Part shown: positions 43,442-52,818 of the stretch, piece by piece
Position numbering within the stretch: position 1 is the stretch's first letter
How the letters are laid out: each line of letters begins with the position of its first letter
Assembly (NCBI RefSeq): GCF_900143025.1
Contig: NZ_FRCT01000010.1
Coordinates: forward strand, 49,310 to 113,309
Direction of reading: 5' to 3'
DNA length: 64,000 nt
Origin: Ruminococcus flavefaciens
GTDB taxonomy: Bacteria > Bacillota > Clostridia > Oscillospirales > Ruminococcaceae
Notes under the pieces: generated by a model
Told to the model about the DNA's origin: nothing
What the model saw: the letters and a program-made list of their open reading frames with translations, nothing else
Database searches by the model: none
Translations under genes and position numbers: made by a program

Positions 43442-44533
43442 ATGGCAGAAAACAAGCTCCTCGAAGAGCTGAGAGCAAAGCTCACAGGCTCTCCCGAGCA
43501 AAATACTAAATTCCTTCGCGGCGAAGCAGAGCGCTTTGCCAAGGAGGGCAACGTAGAGGGCATGAATGCCGCTACAATGCTCCTTGTGGAAATAATGCCA
43601 CAGGATCAGAAGGAGGAGGTCGAGAGACTTACTCATATCGACGGTCTGCGCCTCGACGAGATGCAGAATAAGATCGTAAAGCTCATAAATGAGAAGAATA
43701 CGACAGAAGCCAAGTCGCTTGCAGAGCGTCTTTACAAGAAAATAATCATTGATTACAGAGAGGGCGAGGAGGCAAGATTTGTCTCACTCAGAAATCCCTT
43801 TGAGGATAATCTGTATCAGCTCAAATACAAGAAGGATCAGAAGGTGCTCAACCGCACTCCTTTCGATTTCCCGGCATATATCACTACATATGCATATCTC
43901 CTTGTAGAGACGGGCTCGCCTCTTGATGCCATACCTGTACTTGAAAAGGCTATCGAGTATAATCCCCTTGACTGCAACCCGAGATTCGAGCTTGCAGAGG
44001 TCTATAAGCTTCTTAAAAACAAGAGAATGCTTATAGAGACCACTAAGGAGACTCTTGAAGTAGCTGCTTCACCTGTTGCAATAGCAAGATGCTATGCAAA
44101 TGTGGGCTATGCACTTACTGATTTAGGCGAATACGATGACGCAGTAGCGTTCCTGTCGGCAAGCCTTATCTTTGCTCCGCACCCTGCCATTCCATATGAG
44201 CTCAGAGATGTTGCAGAACGCAAGGGAAGTCCTATAAAGCCGCCTACTCAGGCAGAGATAAATGCGGCTATGAAGAAGTACGATATCCCTTACGGTCCGA
44301 ATGAGGACGTTGTATCCGTTGCTGCTCAGCTTTCGGCGAATTACCTCATGGATAAGGATATACCTAATGCTCTTAAAGCGTTGAAGCTTACTTATAATCT
44401 TACGCGCGATGAAGAGATAAAGAAGGTTATCCTTAAATATGAACCTGATGCACGTATGACTAAAACAGGTGAAGATGAAGCAGATGAAAAGCCTGACATA
44501 ACTCAGACGGTGAATAATTCACCCGAAGAATGA
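43442..44533 (+). CDS. TPR-repeat protein
   Basis: A 363-residue soluble helical protein. Tetratricopeptide-like repeats are visible around residues 140-250: YAYLLVETGSPLDAIPVLEKAIEYNPLD, then CYANVGYALTDLGEYDDAVAFLSASL. The C-terminal 30 residues are acidic. TPR domains bind peptide motifs. It starts 34 bases after the motif-array gene and shares its transcript, with a terminator at 44564-44609, so binding of that neighbour's linear motifs is a reasonable guess. SD GAGGAAAA precedes the ATG. Confidence 0.8.
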   Translation: MAENKLLEELRAKLTGSPEQNTKFLRGEAERFAKEGNVEGMNAATMLLVEIMPQDQKEEVERLTHIDGLRLDEMQNKIVKLINEKNTTEAKSLAERLYKKIIIDYREGEEARFVSLRNPFEDNLYQLKYKKDQKVLNRTPFDFPAYITTYAYLLVETGSPLDAIPVLEKAIEYNPLDCNPRFELAEVYKLLKNKRMLIETTKETLEVAASPVAIARCYANVGYALTDLGEYDDAVAFLSASLIFAPHPAIPYELRDVAERKGSPIKPPTQAEINAAMKKYDIPYGPNEDVVSVAAQLSANYLMDKDIPNALKALKLTYNLTRDEEIKKVILKYEPDARMTKTGEDEADEKPDITQTVNNSPEE

Positions 44534-44563
44534 ACAAGACGTTTCATAATGGTGTAATATACA

Positions 44564-44609
44564 GAATTGTCCCGATGCGGTATTTTACCGTGTCGGGGCA
44601 ATTTTTTTT
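44564..44609 (+). terminator. Terminator of the motif-array/TPR operon
   Basis: AATTGTCCCGA and TCGGGGCAATT with an inner CGGTA/TACCG form a long stem followed by eight T. Confidence 0.88.
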
Positions 44610-44661
44610 GCCATGAATAATCATTGTTTTTATGCAGATAATAGCTGCGGGAGATGATAAA

Positions 44662-44847
44662 ATGAGCAGAAAAAAGAAAATTCCCGTACCTGAACCCGAA
44701 AAAGAGGAGTATATTTGCCCTTCGGCTTCGTGGGGAGACATGACGGGACATATTCCCGTTGCCGCAGAGGACAGCGTTCAGCGTGACTCATACGATGAAA
44801 TGTACCCGCACCTGTCCGAATACGGGGGAAATAAAGACGAAAAATAA
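44662..44847 (+). CDS. 61-residue small acidic protein
   Basis: A short frame MSRKKKIPVPEPEKEEYICP...GGNKDEK, 61 residues, basic at the start and acidic afterwards, with no membrane segment. GGGAG lies about eight bases before the ATG, and a compact terminator-like hairpin (44852-44876) follows the stop, which supports a real gene. No family recognised. Confidence 0.55.
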   Translation: MSRKKKIPVPEPEKEEYICPSASWGDMTGHIPVAAEDSVQRDSYDEMYPHLSEYGGNKDEK

Positions 44848-44851
44848 GGAT

Positions 44852-44880
44852 AACTGCGGAGTTTTTCTCCGCAGTTTCGC
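44852..44880 (+). terminator. Terminator after the 61-residue gene
   Basis: AACTGCGGAG-TTTTT-CTCCGCAGTT, a perfect 10-bp stem right after the stop codon, with a weak T tail. Confidence 0.65.
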
Positions 44881-45056
44881 TATTATGTACAATAAAAATA
44901 TGATGATTTTGACATATGTTCCAAAATTTGTAAAACTACTTTATTTATTACTTAAAGCATGGTATAATAGTCAATGTTAATTTAATTCGTAATATAGATA
45001 CGATAGGCTATATGCCTTAGAAAACTTTCTGACAGCTTAACAGAAGGGGGAGTCTT

Positions 45057-46097
45057 ATGAAAAACGGAGTAAAGATGCTGGATATTGCCACAAAGCTTGG
45101 CGTCAGCGTCGTAACGGTCTCTAATGCACTGGCAGGCCGTGATGGAGTAAGCGAGCAGATGCGCAAGAGGATCTGCGAAACTGCCGAAAAAATGGGCTAT
45201 AAGCCTTCAAATACCAAGAGCGAGAAAAGACGTATGTCCATACCGAAGGTGAGCAAAAATGTGGGTATTCTTACGTCTGAGCGTTTCGTCGGTGCGAGAG
45301 GTACATTTTATTGGGAGCTTACAGCGAGCATCTCTAACCAGCTTTCGCAGATAAATGTCTGCACAGTATACGAATGTATATCTGCTGACAACGAAAAGGA
45401 CGGTATACTGCCGAATATGATCGTTGACGGTAAGGTTGACGGTGTTATAGTTATCGGACAGGTACACAGAAGCTACATAGAGATATTGAGCAAGCTGACT
45501 ATACCGCTTATATTCGTGGATTTCTATGATAACCGATATCATGTTGATTCAGTCATATCCGACAGCTTCAACGGCGGATATATGATTACGGACTATCTTG
45601 TTTCCAAGGGACATCGCAAGATAGGCTTTTTCGGTACCCTTAACGCTACCAGCAGTATCAATGACAGATATCTCGGATATCTCAAGTGCGTTATGGAAAA
45701 TGAGCTTGAATACCGCATAGAATGGTTAATCGGTGACAGAAACGAAAAGGGAATACTCAATGAAAAAATAGATTTTCCTGCTGATATGCCCACCGCTTTC
45801 GTATGCAACTGCGACGAGACAGCATTTCGCGTAATATCCGCTCTTAAAACTAAGGGTGTACGTGTTCCCGATGATATCAGTGTTGTAGGATATGACAATT
45901 ATACAGTATCAAGTATATGTATTCCGACTATAACAACAGTGGAAGTTGACCTTGCAAAAATGGCTGAGGTATCTGTGGAAATCATGGCAAGGAAGCTATC
46001 TGACCCCACATACAGCGAGGGTACACGCATTATAAGCGGAAGGCTTATCGAGAAAGACAGTGTACTCGATATAAGCGGCAGCTACAACAGGGAGTGA
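45057..46097 (+). CDS. LacI-family transcriptional regulator
   Basis: A 346-residue repressor-type protein. The N-terminal helix-turn-helix reads KMLDIATKLGVSVVTVSNALAGRDGVSEQMRKRI (about 6-40), ending with the hinge region. The periplasmic-binding-like effector domain contains NVGILTSERFV, DGKVDGVIVIGQ, ISDSFNGGYMITDYLVSKGHRKIGFFG and SVVGYDNYTVSSICIPTITTVEVD. It probably senses a sugar or sugar phosphate, but no transport or glycosidase gene is adjacent to name one. AAGGGGGAG precedes the ATG. A TATAAT at 44963-44968 is a possible -10 box. Confidence 0.93.
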   Translation: MKNGVKMLDIATKLGVSVVTVSNALAGRDGVSEQMRKRICETAEKMGYKPSNTKSEKRRMSIPKVSKNVGILTSERFVGARGTFYWELTASISNQLSQINVCTVYECISADNEKDGILPNMIVDGKVDGVIVIGQVHRSYIEILSKLTIPLIFVDFYDNRYHVDSVISDSFNGGYMITDYLVSKGHRKIGFFGTLNATSSINDRYLGYLKCVMENELEYRIEWLIGDRNEKGILNEKIDFPADMPTAFVCNCDETAFRVISALKTKGVRVPDDISVVGYDNYTVSSICIPTITTVEVDLAKMAEVSVEIMARKLSDPTYSEGTRIISGRLIEKDSVLDISGSYNRE

Positions 46098-46101
46098 CAG
46101 A

Positions 46102-46644
46102 ATGATACTCCGTAACTTTATAGGCCATTTTAAGACTGTTCAGCAGCACAGACATCAGGTATTTATAAACTGCGTGAAAGCAGGCATACCGTGGCGCGGA
46201 TTTGTCCACGATCTGTCGAAATTCTCGCCAACTGAGTTTATTCCGGGGGTGATGTATTTTCAGGGCAACCGCAGTCCTAATGAGCGCGAAAGAGAGGTCT
46301 ACGGCTGTTCAAGGGCGTGGATGCATCACAAAGGACGCAATCGTCATCATTTTGAATACTGGACGGACTATAATCCCGAAACAAAGCGTATGGAGCCTGT
46401 GAAAATGCCTGATATCTTCATTTTTGAGATGTTCTGTGACCGTGTGGCAGCTTCAAAGATATATAACAAGGAAAAGTACAATAATTCGATGCCGCTGGAG
46501 TATTTCCTCAGAGCGAAGCCTAAGAGGATAATTGAAAAGACGACTGCGGCAAAGCTGGAGTTTCTGCTGACGATGCTGCGTGACAAGGGCGAGGACGAGG
46601 TGTTCCGCTATATCCGCAGACAGGTCAGAAAAAGCCGTCGTTAA
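46102..46644 (+). CDS. DUF5662-type protein with HD-like metal motif
   Basis: A 180-residue protein. The order of conserved pieces is VFINCVKAGIPWRGFVHDLSKFSPTEF (near 20-45), then WMHHKGRNRHHFEYW (near 73-88) and MFCDRVAASKIYNK. The His-Asp pair and His-rich helix resemble a metal-dependent HD-type active site. I believe it belongs to DUF5662 (moderate certainty). It begins 4 bases after the LacI gene and should be co-transcribed with it. The reaction is unknown. Confidence 0.7.
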   Translation: MILRNFIGHFKTVQQHRHQVFINCVKAGIPWRGFVHDLSKFSPTEFIPGVMYFQGNRSPNEREREVYGCSRAWMHHKGRNRHHFEYWTDYNPETKRMEPVKMPDIFIFEMFCDRVAASKIYNKEKYNNSMPLEYFLRAKPKRIIEKTTAAKLEFLLTMLRDKGEDEVFRYIRRQVRKSRR

Positions 46645-46713
46645 GAGGCGCAGCAGCTTTTATGAGCAGGTATGCTCCGCTTGTTGAACGATCCATAATA
46701 TTATGGTAAACAT

Positions 46714-46732
46714 GGACGACCGATGGTCGTCC
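46714..46732 (+). promoter_or_regulatory. Short perfect hairpin in front of uvrC
   Basis: GGACGACC-GAT-GGTCGTCC, an 8-bp stem with a 3-base loop, 26 bases before the uvrC start. It may terminate the upstream transcript or regulate uvrC. Confidence 0.5.
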
Positions 46733-46758
46733 TCTGCATTTTCAAGAAAGGAGGATAC

Positions 46759-48582
46759 ATGAATACCAGATTACCATATTTACGCGAAAAGACCTCGAAG
46801 CTCACCTCGTCTCCGGGGGTGTATATCATGCGCCGAAGGGACAGCTCTATAATCTACATCGGCAAGGCTAAGAACCTTCATAACCGTGTCAGCAGCTACT
46901 TCCGCGAAAATCCCGACCATACTCCAAAGGTCGCAGCTATGGTATCAAATGTGTACGACTATGATTTTATCGTCACAGACAGCGAGTTCGAGGCGCTTCT
47001 TCTGGAATGCAGTCTTATCAAGCAGCACAAGCCGAAATACAATATCCTTCTGAAGGACGACAAGGGATATCATTATATTCGTATTTCAGATGAGGAGTAC
47101 CCTCGTATAACCAACGAAAAAAACACAAAACAGAGCGGCAGATATCTTGGACCTTATACCAGCGGAGCTATCACAAAGGAAGCCGTCAACGAAGCTAACC
47201 GCGTGTTCATGCTGCCCACCTGTAAGCGTAAATTCCCGCAGGATTTCGGCAAATCCCGTCCCTGTCTGAATTACCATATAAAGCAGTGCATGGGAGTTTG
47301 CAGGGGCAGGATAAGTGCCGAGGACTACCGCAGCGCAGTAGAGCAGGCGATAGAGTTCATCAAAAGCGGAAGTGCCGAGTCTGTGGAACGCATGGAGGAG
47401 GAGATGAACAGAGCTGCCGAGGAGCTTCAATTCGAGAAAGCAGCAATGCTCCGTGACAGGATAGCGGCAGTGAAAAAGGCTTCCGAAAAGCAGAAGATAA
47501 TAAACAGCGGAGTCGAGTCCGCTGACGTTATAGGCATTGCTGAATTTTACGACGGGCTTTATATTTCCGTGCTCATGTACCGCGAGGACAGGCTTTTTGA
47601 TAAGGCTGTATTTGAGCTTCCGCTTCCCGATAAGGACGAAGACATACTCAGCCATTTCATGCTGCAATTCTACTACAAAAAGCCCGATATACCGCGTTCG
47701 GTGATAGTTGACCACATTCCCGAGGACAGCGAGCTGCTGACGGAGATGCTGGAGGAGCAGACTCAGCATAAGGTCAGGCTCCATGTGCCGCAGAAGGGCA
47801 GACAGCTGGAACTGCTGAAGCTGGCAAAAAATAACAGTGCAGAGTATGCCGCTATAAAGAATGACCGCACGGGAAAAGAGGTCATCGCTCTTGAGCAGCT
47901 GGGGCAGAGTCTCGGACTTTCCAAGCCGCCCAGATATATCGAAGCCTATGACATTTCAAACCTGTCATCGGAGTCAATGGTTGCGGGAATGGTGGTTTTT
48001 GAGGACGGCAGACCGCTTAAAAAGGCGTACAAACGCTTTACCGTAAAGGAACAGCAGTTCCAGAACGACTACGGCAGTATGCATGAGGTACTCAAAAGGC
48101 GGCTCATGCACATCGTAACAGGCGAGGGGGATGAGTATTTCACCAGAAAGCCCGATCTGATACTCCTTGACGGCGGAAAAGGTCATGTGAACGCAGTTGC
48201 GCCTCTACTGCGTGAATTGGGGCTGGATATCCCATTGTTCGGCATGGTCAAGGACGATAAGCATCGCACCAGAGCTATCGCAACGGGCGGCAGGGAAATA
48301 CAGATAAATAATCTGAGATCCGTATTCGACCTTGTTACGCGTATACAGGACGAAGTACATCGCTATTCCGTAAGCTTTATGCACTCGCGCCACAAGAAAA
48401 AGACCTACAGCTCCGAGCTTCTGAATGTACGGGGAATAGGTGAAAAAAAGGCGGCGAAGCTGTTTATGCAGTACAAGACCATAACCAATCTCCGCAATGC
48501 GACTCCCGAGGAGCTTGCGGCGGCTGCGGGAGTAAATATGGACACCGCAGCGGAGCTATGGAAAACGATACAGGGGCTTTGA
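46759..48582 (+). CDS. uvrC: Excinuclease ABC subunit C
   Basis: A 607-residue nucleotide-excision-repair nuclease that makes both cuts around a lesion. Domains in order are: GIY-YIG nuclease (SSPGVYIMRRRDSSIIYIGKAKN near 14-40), Cys-rich region (CLNYHIKQCMGVCRGR near 175-190), UVR domain (LQFEKAAMLRDRI near 225), RNase H-like nuclease (EAYDISNLSSES, ILLDGGKGHVNAV) and C-terminal helix-hairpin-helix (LLNVRGIGEKKAAKLF). SD AAAGGAGG fixes the start at 46759. No uvrA or uvrB lies nearby. Confidence 0.97.
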   Translation: MNTRLPYLREKTSKLTSSPGVYIMRRRDSSIIYIGKAKNLHNRVSSYFRENPDHTPKVAAMVSNVYDYDFIVTDSEFEALLLECSLIKQHKPKYNILLKDDKGYHYIRISDEEYPRITNEKNTKQSGRYLGPYTSGAITKEAVNEANRVFMLPTCKRKFPQDFGKSRPCLNYHIKQCMGVCRGRISAEDYRSAVEQAIEFIKSGSAESVERMEEEMNRAAEELQFEKAAMLRDRIAAVKKASEKQKIINSGVESADVIGIAEFYDGLYISVLMYREDRLFDKAVFELPLPDKDEDILSHFMLQFYYKKPDIPRSVIVDHIPEDSELLTEMLEEQTQHKVRLHVPQKGRQLELLKLAKNNSAEYAAIKNDRTGKEVIALEQLGQSLGLSKPPRYIEAYDISNLSSESMVAGMVVFEDGRPLKKAYKRFTVKEQQFQNDYGSMHEVLKRRLMHIVTGEGDEYFTRKPDLILLDGGKGHVNAVAPLLRELGLDIPLFGMVKDDKHRTRAIATGGREIQINNLRSVFDLVTRIQDEVHRYSVSFMHSRHKKKTYSSELLNVRGIGEKKAAKLFMQYKTITNLRNATPEELAAAAGVNMDTAAELWKTIQGL

Positions 48583-48823
48583 TAGTATCGGCAGGAATAT
48601 TATTTCAAAAATGCTTATATTATAATAGTATACGCAGGCGGTCAGTCCAATTTCGGTGTGTATATAGTAAAAAATGTAAACTTGTCCACAGAATACCCTT
48701 CCGATTTTCGACGCTGAATACAAGGTTTTTATATAATAACGGTCAAAATAACTAAATTAGCAATATGCAAATTGCCGCAGTTTACAATTCTGTAAAAATT
48801 AGCAGAAAATATGAGCTTATATG
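48583..48823 (+). other. AT-rich gene-free spacer after uvrC
   Basis: No gene, no clear terminator and no recognised repeat were found. The region leads into the first pilus promoter at 48824. Confidence 0.5.
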
Positions 48824-48852
48824 TTGCAATTTAAAAGTGAGTGTGATATAAT
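48824..48852 (+). promoter_or_regulatory. Distal promoter of the pilus operon
   Basis: TTGCAA (48824-48829) and TATAAT (48847-48852) with a 17-base spacer, about 260 bases upstream of pilC. Confidence 0.75.
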
Positions 48853-48859
48853 TATTGTG

Positions 48860-49026
48860 GAAGTTTAACAATGTTTGGTATACGTGTGCATATACCATAT
48901 ATTGGGCTGCCTTTGATATTGTGTTTTTGTAAAAAACTAACCGTTTATAGCAGTCGGTATTACAGAGAGTATATTTCTTGGTAAATATTGATAAAAAACG
49001 GTTGATTATTTATGTCAAAAAAGCGA
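48860..49026 (+). other. Possible regulatory leader of the pilus operon
   Basis: No coding frame. GGTATA and TATACC form a small stem near 48879-48898. AACCGTTT (48939-48946) is perfectly complementary to AAACGGTT (48996-49003) 49 bases later. No known cyclic-di-GMP riboswitch signature was recognised. Confidence 0.4.
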
Positions 49027-49055
49027 TTGAAAAGTAACTATTAAAATGTTATAAT
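49027..49055 (+). promoter_or_regulatory. Proximal promoter of the pilus operon
   Basis: TTGAAA (49027-49032) and TATAAT (49050-49055) with a 17-base spacer, about 60 bases before pilC. Confidence 0.75.
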
Positions 49056-49115
49056 TGTTATTATTAAGGCAGTGAGAAACGTTCATCACAAGTAATTAAT
49101 TATGGAGGTGGTTTC

Positions 49116-50315
49116 ATGAAGAGTTTTTCCTATGTAGCTCAGGACGCAAGAAGCAGACAGGTCAAGGGAATCATCAATGCGGAAAATGAGCAGGAATTCT
49201 TACAGAAAGCCAAGGAAAAGGGCTTATATGTCAAGGATTATAAGGAAAGCGATTCAGGTGACGCAAAATCAATCTACAAGTTCAGCACGAAGGAACTTAA
49301 CTTCTGCTGCCGACAGCTGAGTGCTATGCTTACTTCGGGTCTGACACTTGTAAAAGCCATCGATATCCTAACCAAGGAGCAGGAGAACGAAAAGGCGAGA
49401 GCAATATGGCAGGATATCTACGAGAACGTACAGAAGGGTGAATCTTTCTCGTCAACTCTCGAAATGCACGCAGGTTCATTCCCTGACTTTCTTATTTCCA
49501 TGGTCGGCGCGGGCGAGAGCAGCGGTTCGCTGGATATCATCATGACCCGAATGTCAGATCACTACGCAAAGGAAAATAAGCTTAAAAACACGATCAGAGG
49601 CGCAATGATCTACCCGATCATACTTCTCGTACTCTGTGTTGTAATCGTTATCTTCCTCTTTACTGTTATCATGCCTACATTTATCGATATGTTCGAGGAT
49701 AAGAGTAAGATGCCTCTCCTCACGAAGATACTGGCTGCTATCAGTGATTTCCTGAAGACAAAATGGTATGTACTTATTATCATAGTTGCCGGCGCTTTCT
49801 TTGGTATAAGATATGCACTGAAGGTTCCGAGCTTCCGTAAAAAGGTTGACCGAATGCTTATCAAGGGACCCGGATTTGGTCCTCTTGTAACCAAGGTCTA
49901 CACAGGAAGATTTTCAAGAACACTTTCTTCACTTTACTCAAGTGGTCTTCCAATGGTAGAGTGCTTACAGAGAGCTTCAGCAATTCTCGGAAATTCATAC
50001 GTAGATGAAAAATTTGAAACTGTTATCGACGAAGTAAAACAGGGCGAGCCCCTTTCATCAGCAATAACACGTACAGAGATATTTGAGCCTATGTTCTGCT
50101 CTGTAATCTATGTTGGTGAAGAGTCAGGTGCTCTTGATACTATCCTCGAAAAGAGTTCAGATTACTACGAAGAAGAATCAGATTCAGCCATTCAGCGTCT
50201 TGTTGGTATGTTAGAGCCTATCCTTCTTATTTTCATGGGCCTTATCATAGGAATGGTTGTGTGCGGTATTTACCCTGCACTTTACGGCTCATTAGAGAGC
50301 ATAGAAAACGGTTAA
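49116..50315 (+). CDS. pilC: Type IV pilus inner-membrane platform protein PilC
   Basis: A 399-residue GspF/PilC-type protein. Two repeats of the T2SSF domain are visible: the first around FCCRQLSAMLTSGLTLVKAIDIL and MVGAGESSGSLDIIM, the second around RFSRTLSSLYSSGLPMVECLQRA and YVGEESGALDTIL. Three hydrophobic segments lie at about 165-190, 210-230 and 368-392. It is the membrane rotor around which PilB and PilT drive pilin insertion and removal. SD GGAGGTGG precedes the ATG. It opens a six-gene operon running to 57503. Confidence 0.95.
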   Translation: MKSFSYVAQDARSRQVKGIINAENEQEFLQKAKEKGLYVKDYKESDSGDAKSIYKFSTKELNFCCRQLSAMLTSGLTLVKAIDILTKEQENEKARAIWQDIYENVQKGESFSSTLEMHAGSFPDFLISMVGAGESSGSLDIIMTRMSDHYAKENKLKNTIRGAMIYPIILLVLCVVIVIFLFTVIMPTFIDMFEDKSKMPLLTKILAAISDFLKTKWYVLIIIVAGAFFGIRYALKVPSFRKKVDRMLIKGPGFGPLVTKVYTGRFSRTLSSLYSSGLPMVECLQRASAILGNSYVDEKFETVIDEVKQGEPLSSAITRTEIFEPMFCSVIYVGEESGALDTILEKSSDYYEEESDSAIQRLVGMLEPILLIFMGLIIGMVVCGIYPALYGSLESIENG

Positions 50316-50331
50316 TAAGGAGGAAAGATAA

Positions 50332-51921
50332 ATGCTTTCATTTGATATTACAGATAGAAACATACGAGTAGTTAGAGGCGTTGAGGGCAACGGAAAGATC
50401 AAGATTAATTCTGCTGCTACAGTAAATGTTGAAGAGGGACTTATCGTTAACGGACACGTTAAGGACGTTCCAGCAGTTGCAACACTTATAAACAACGTTA
50501 TTAAAATGCACAGAATGCCTGATAAGGAAGCAATCGTTTCGATTTCTTCAAACCTTACGATCTTCAAGGAAATGACAGTTGCAAAGGGCAGAGGTCAGGA
50601 CCTTCAGAAGACAGTTAAGCTCCAGATGCAGGCAGAGCTCAATCTTGATGATTCATACAGTGTATCATACATCATAGTTGGTGACGCAGACAGCAGCGAG
50701 GTAAGCGAGCCTTCATACAAGATCCTTGCTACAGCTTGTCCTTATGAGATCGTTAACAGCTACAGAGAGGCATTCAAGCTTCTTGGTATTTCTCTCAGAT
50801 CAGTAATGATCGGCTGTAACTGTATCACAAAGGTACTTCTTGCTGATACAAAGATCAGATCAAAGATGCCGCTCCTTGCTGTACAGATCGACAACAACTT
50901 CATCTCTCTCAACCTCTATGAGCAGGGACAGCTTTCATTCTCACGTTTCGCTTCTATCGATGCTGCTGACTACGGTTACTCTGACGACTACGTATTTGAA
51001 GCCGTTAACGAGAACATCTTCCGTATGCTCCAGTTCCACAGAAGCCGTAACACAGGCGAGTCTATCGAGAACGTAATTTTCTACGGCGATACTCACGAGT
51101 ATGTAAGACTTACCGATGAGCTTGAAAAGCTTGATCTTAAAACAAGCCTTATCAATGTTCCACCACAGATCCACGGACATGAAAATCTTGAATTCTCACT
51201 GTATGCAAATGCAATCGGTGCTATGTTCAAGAGAAACAGAGAGATCGAAAAGATCAATCTTCTTGAGACTGACTTCAGTACTGCTGTTAAGAACAAGATC
51301 AGAAACGAAAGCTCAGGCAACGTTGCTATGATCGCAGCTCTTATCGGTTCTGTAGTTATCGCAGGCGGTACATATGCATTCTTCCACTTCAAAGATAAGG
51401 GCATTCAGAACGATATCGAGAAGTGCGAGGAGTACATCAACTCACCTAAGACAGAACAGGAGCTTAACCACCGTCAGCATCTTATAGATATGAAGAGCTC
51501 GGTAAATGCGTATTACACAAAGGTAAACAATGCATATGATGCATATCTGTCAAAGCCTGTTATCGAAGGTAAGTCATATGAAGAGGTTGAGAAGGTGCTC
51601 AAGGAAACTTGTGAAAAGGAAAAGATCGAGAACTTCACTATCTCCAATGCACGTTATGCAGACGGAACAATTCAGTTCACAGTAGATTGTGACATCAATA
51701 AAGATGAAAAAGCTCAGAAGCTTCCTGCGGATTTTGTTGCTAATATTTTGGCAGATCCATTATTCTGCGGCTCAAGCTATGGCGGATACCGTGTAAATAA
51801 GATCGAAGAAGAAGGCAAAGAGCCTGTTGAGAGGATCAACTTCTCTTCAAGTGCTAAGCTGACAGGCTTTAAGAGTGCTTATAAGGGCGATCAGGATAAC
51901 GGATCCGATAAGGCAGAATAA
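50332..51921 (+). CDS. pilM: PilM-PilN fusion protein
   Basis: A 529-residue protein combining two normally separate assembly subunits. Residues 1-300 form an actin-like PilM domain (MLSFDITDRNIRVVRG at the start, LLAVQIDNNFISLNLYEQG near 181). Right after it, KINLLETD (about 308-314) matches the INLLP-type peptide that begins PilN and docks into PilM. A transmembrane helix (about 331-352) and a PilN-like extracytoplasmic domain (about 355-510) follow. It would tether the cytoplasmic ring to the PilO partner encoded next. GGAGGAAA precedes the ATG, 16 bases after pilC. Confidence 0.85.
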   Translation: MLSFDITDRNIRVVRGVEGNGKIKINSAATVNVEEGLIVNGHVKDVPAVATLINNVIKMHRMPDKEAIVSISSNLTIFKEMTVAKGRGQDLQKTVKLQMQAELNLDDSYSVSYIIVGDADSSEVSEPSYKILATACPYEIVNSYREAFKLLGISLRSVMIGCNCITKVLLADTKIRSKMPLLAVQIDNNFISLNLYEQGQLSFSRFASIDAADYGYSDDYVFEAVNENIFRMLQFHRSRNTGESIENVIFYGDTHEYVRLTDELEKLDLKTSLINVPPQIHGHENLEFSLYANAIGAMFKRNREIEKINLLETDFSTAVKNKIRNESSGNVAMIAALIGSVVIAGGTYAFFHFKDKGIQNDIEKCEEYINSPKTEQELNHRQHLIDMKSSVNAYYTKVNNAYDAYLSKPVIEGKSYEEVEKVLKETCEKEKIENFTISNARYADGTIQFTVDCDINKDEKAQKLPADFVANILADPLFCGSSYGGYRVNKIEEEGKEPVERINFSSSAKLTGFKSAYKGDQDNGSDKAE

Positions 51922-51941
51922 GAAGAGGAGGCTAACTAATA

Positions 51942-52751
51942 ATGAAACTTAATTACAGAGATAAGATCATTGCTGCTATTCTTATAGCTATCACAATCCT
52001 TCTGATTGGTTTCTTTGCATTTATCAAACCAAAGTATAAGGATATAAAGGCTCACAAGGAAACTCTTAAAGATGTCCAGAAGACAGAAAAAGAGATCAGA
52101 GCTAAGATCGCTGAGATCCCAGGTCTTAAGAAAGATATCTTAAAGATCTATGAGGATACAACAGCTATTACAGCTAACTTCGTTCCTGTAAAGGATGTAC
52201 AGGATCCTGTAGTAATTGATAGATACATGAGAGACTTTGCTGAAAAGGCAAATGCTAAGCTTATGAGCGTAGAGCTTCAGGAAGCTAAGCTTAGTCCTAT
52301 TGATTACTACTTCAATTCAAGGACTGATAACTTCGCAGAAATGCGTAGTGCAGCTGATATTGACGGCAGTCTCAAAAAGGAATATGAGCAGCTCACTGCT
52401 GCTGATACAGCCGTATCACAGAGAGCTAAGGAGTCTATAATGCAGACACAGTACGGTATCAGCGTACACGGTACTAAGAAGGCTATATGGGCTTACCTTG
52501 AAGAACTCAAGAAGTTTGACAAGACTGCAACCATAAACTCAGTTACAATGGGCGATTCAAGCTTTGGTCAGAATGACGCAAAGGCTGCAAATGTTTCACT
52601 TCCTGATTCAAAGGATAGTGACGAAGAAGTAACCGTAGATGCAAATGGTAAGAAGATTTCTAATGCAACAGATGTAAAGATCGTTGTTACACTTTATTCA
52701 GTATTCGACATGTCAAAGCCAAATGTTGACGAAGTTCCTTCTTCTAATTAA
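51942..52751 (+). CDS. pilO: PilO-like alignment subunit
   Basis: A 269-residue bitopic membrane protein. A short cytoplasmic end (MKLNYRDK) is followed by one transmembrane helix (about 9-28), a coiled coil (about 30-65, KETLKDVQKTEKEIRAKIAEI) and a ferredoxin-like PilO domain with YGISVHGTKKAIWAYLEELKKF near 170. PilO pairs with PilN. Assignment rests on topology, this family segment, and position after the PilM-PilN fusion. AGGAGG precedes the ATG. Confidence 0.82.
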   Translation: MKLNYRDKIIAAILIAITILLIGFFAFIKPKYKDIKAHKETLKDVQKTEKEIRAKIAEIPGLKKDILKIYEDTTAITANFVPVKDVQDPVVIDRYMRDFAEKANAKLMSVELQEAKLSPIDYYFNSRTDNFAEMRSAADIDGSLKKEYEQLTAADTAVSQRAKESIMQTQYGISVHGTKKAIWAYLEELKKFDKTATINSVTMGDSSFGQNDAKAANVSLPDSKDSDEEVTVDANGKKISNATDVKIVVTLYSVFDMSKPNVDEVPSSN

Positions 52752-52818
52752 GATGCAGGCTTTCTACATCATACGCTATAGTTATTGAATTAATATAACT
52801 TGAAAGGCGGTTAGAAAA

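Noticed and set aside
47086..47784. A 232-codon minus-strand frame
   Set aside because: It is entirely antisense to uvrC, whose domains are unmistakable.
48853..49115. Cyclic-di-GMP riboswitch before pilC, as known for some clostridial pilus genes
   Set aside because: I looked for the conserved core motifs of both known classes and did not find them.
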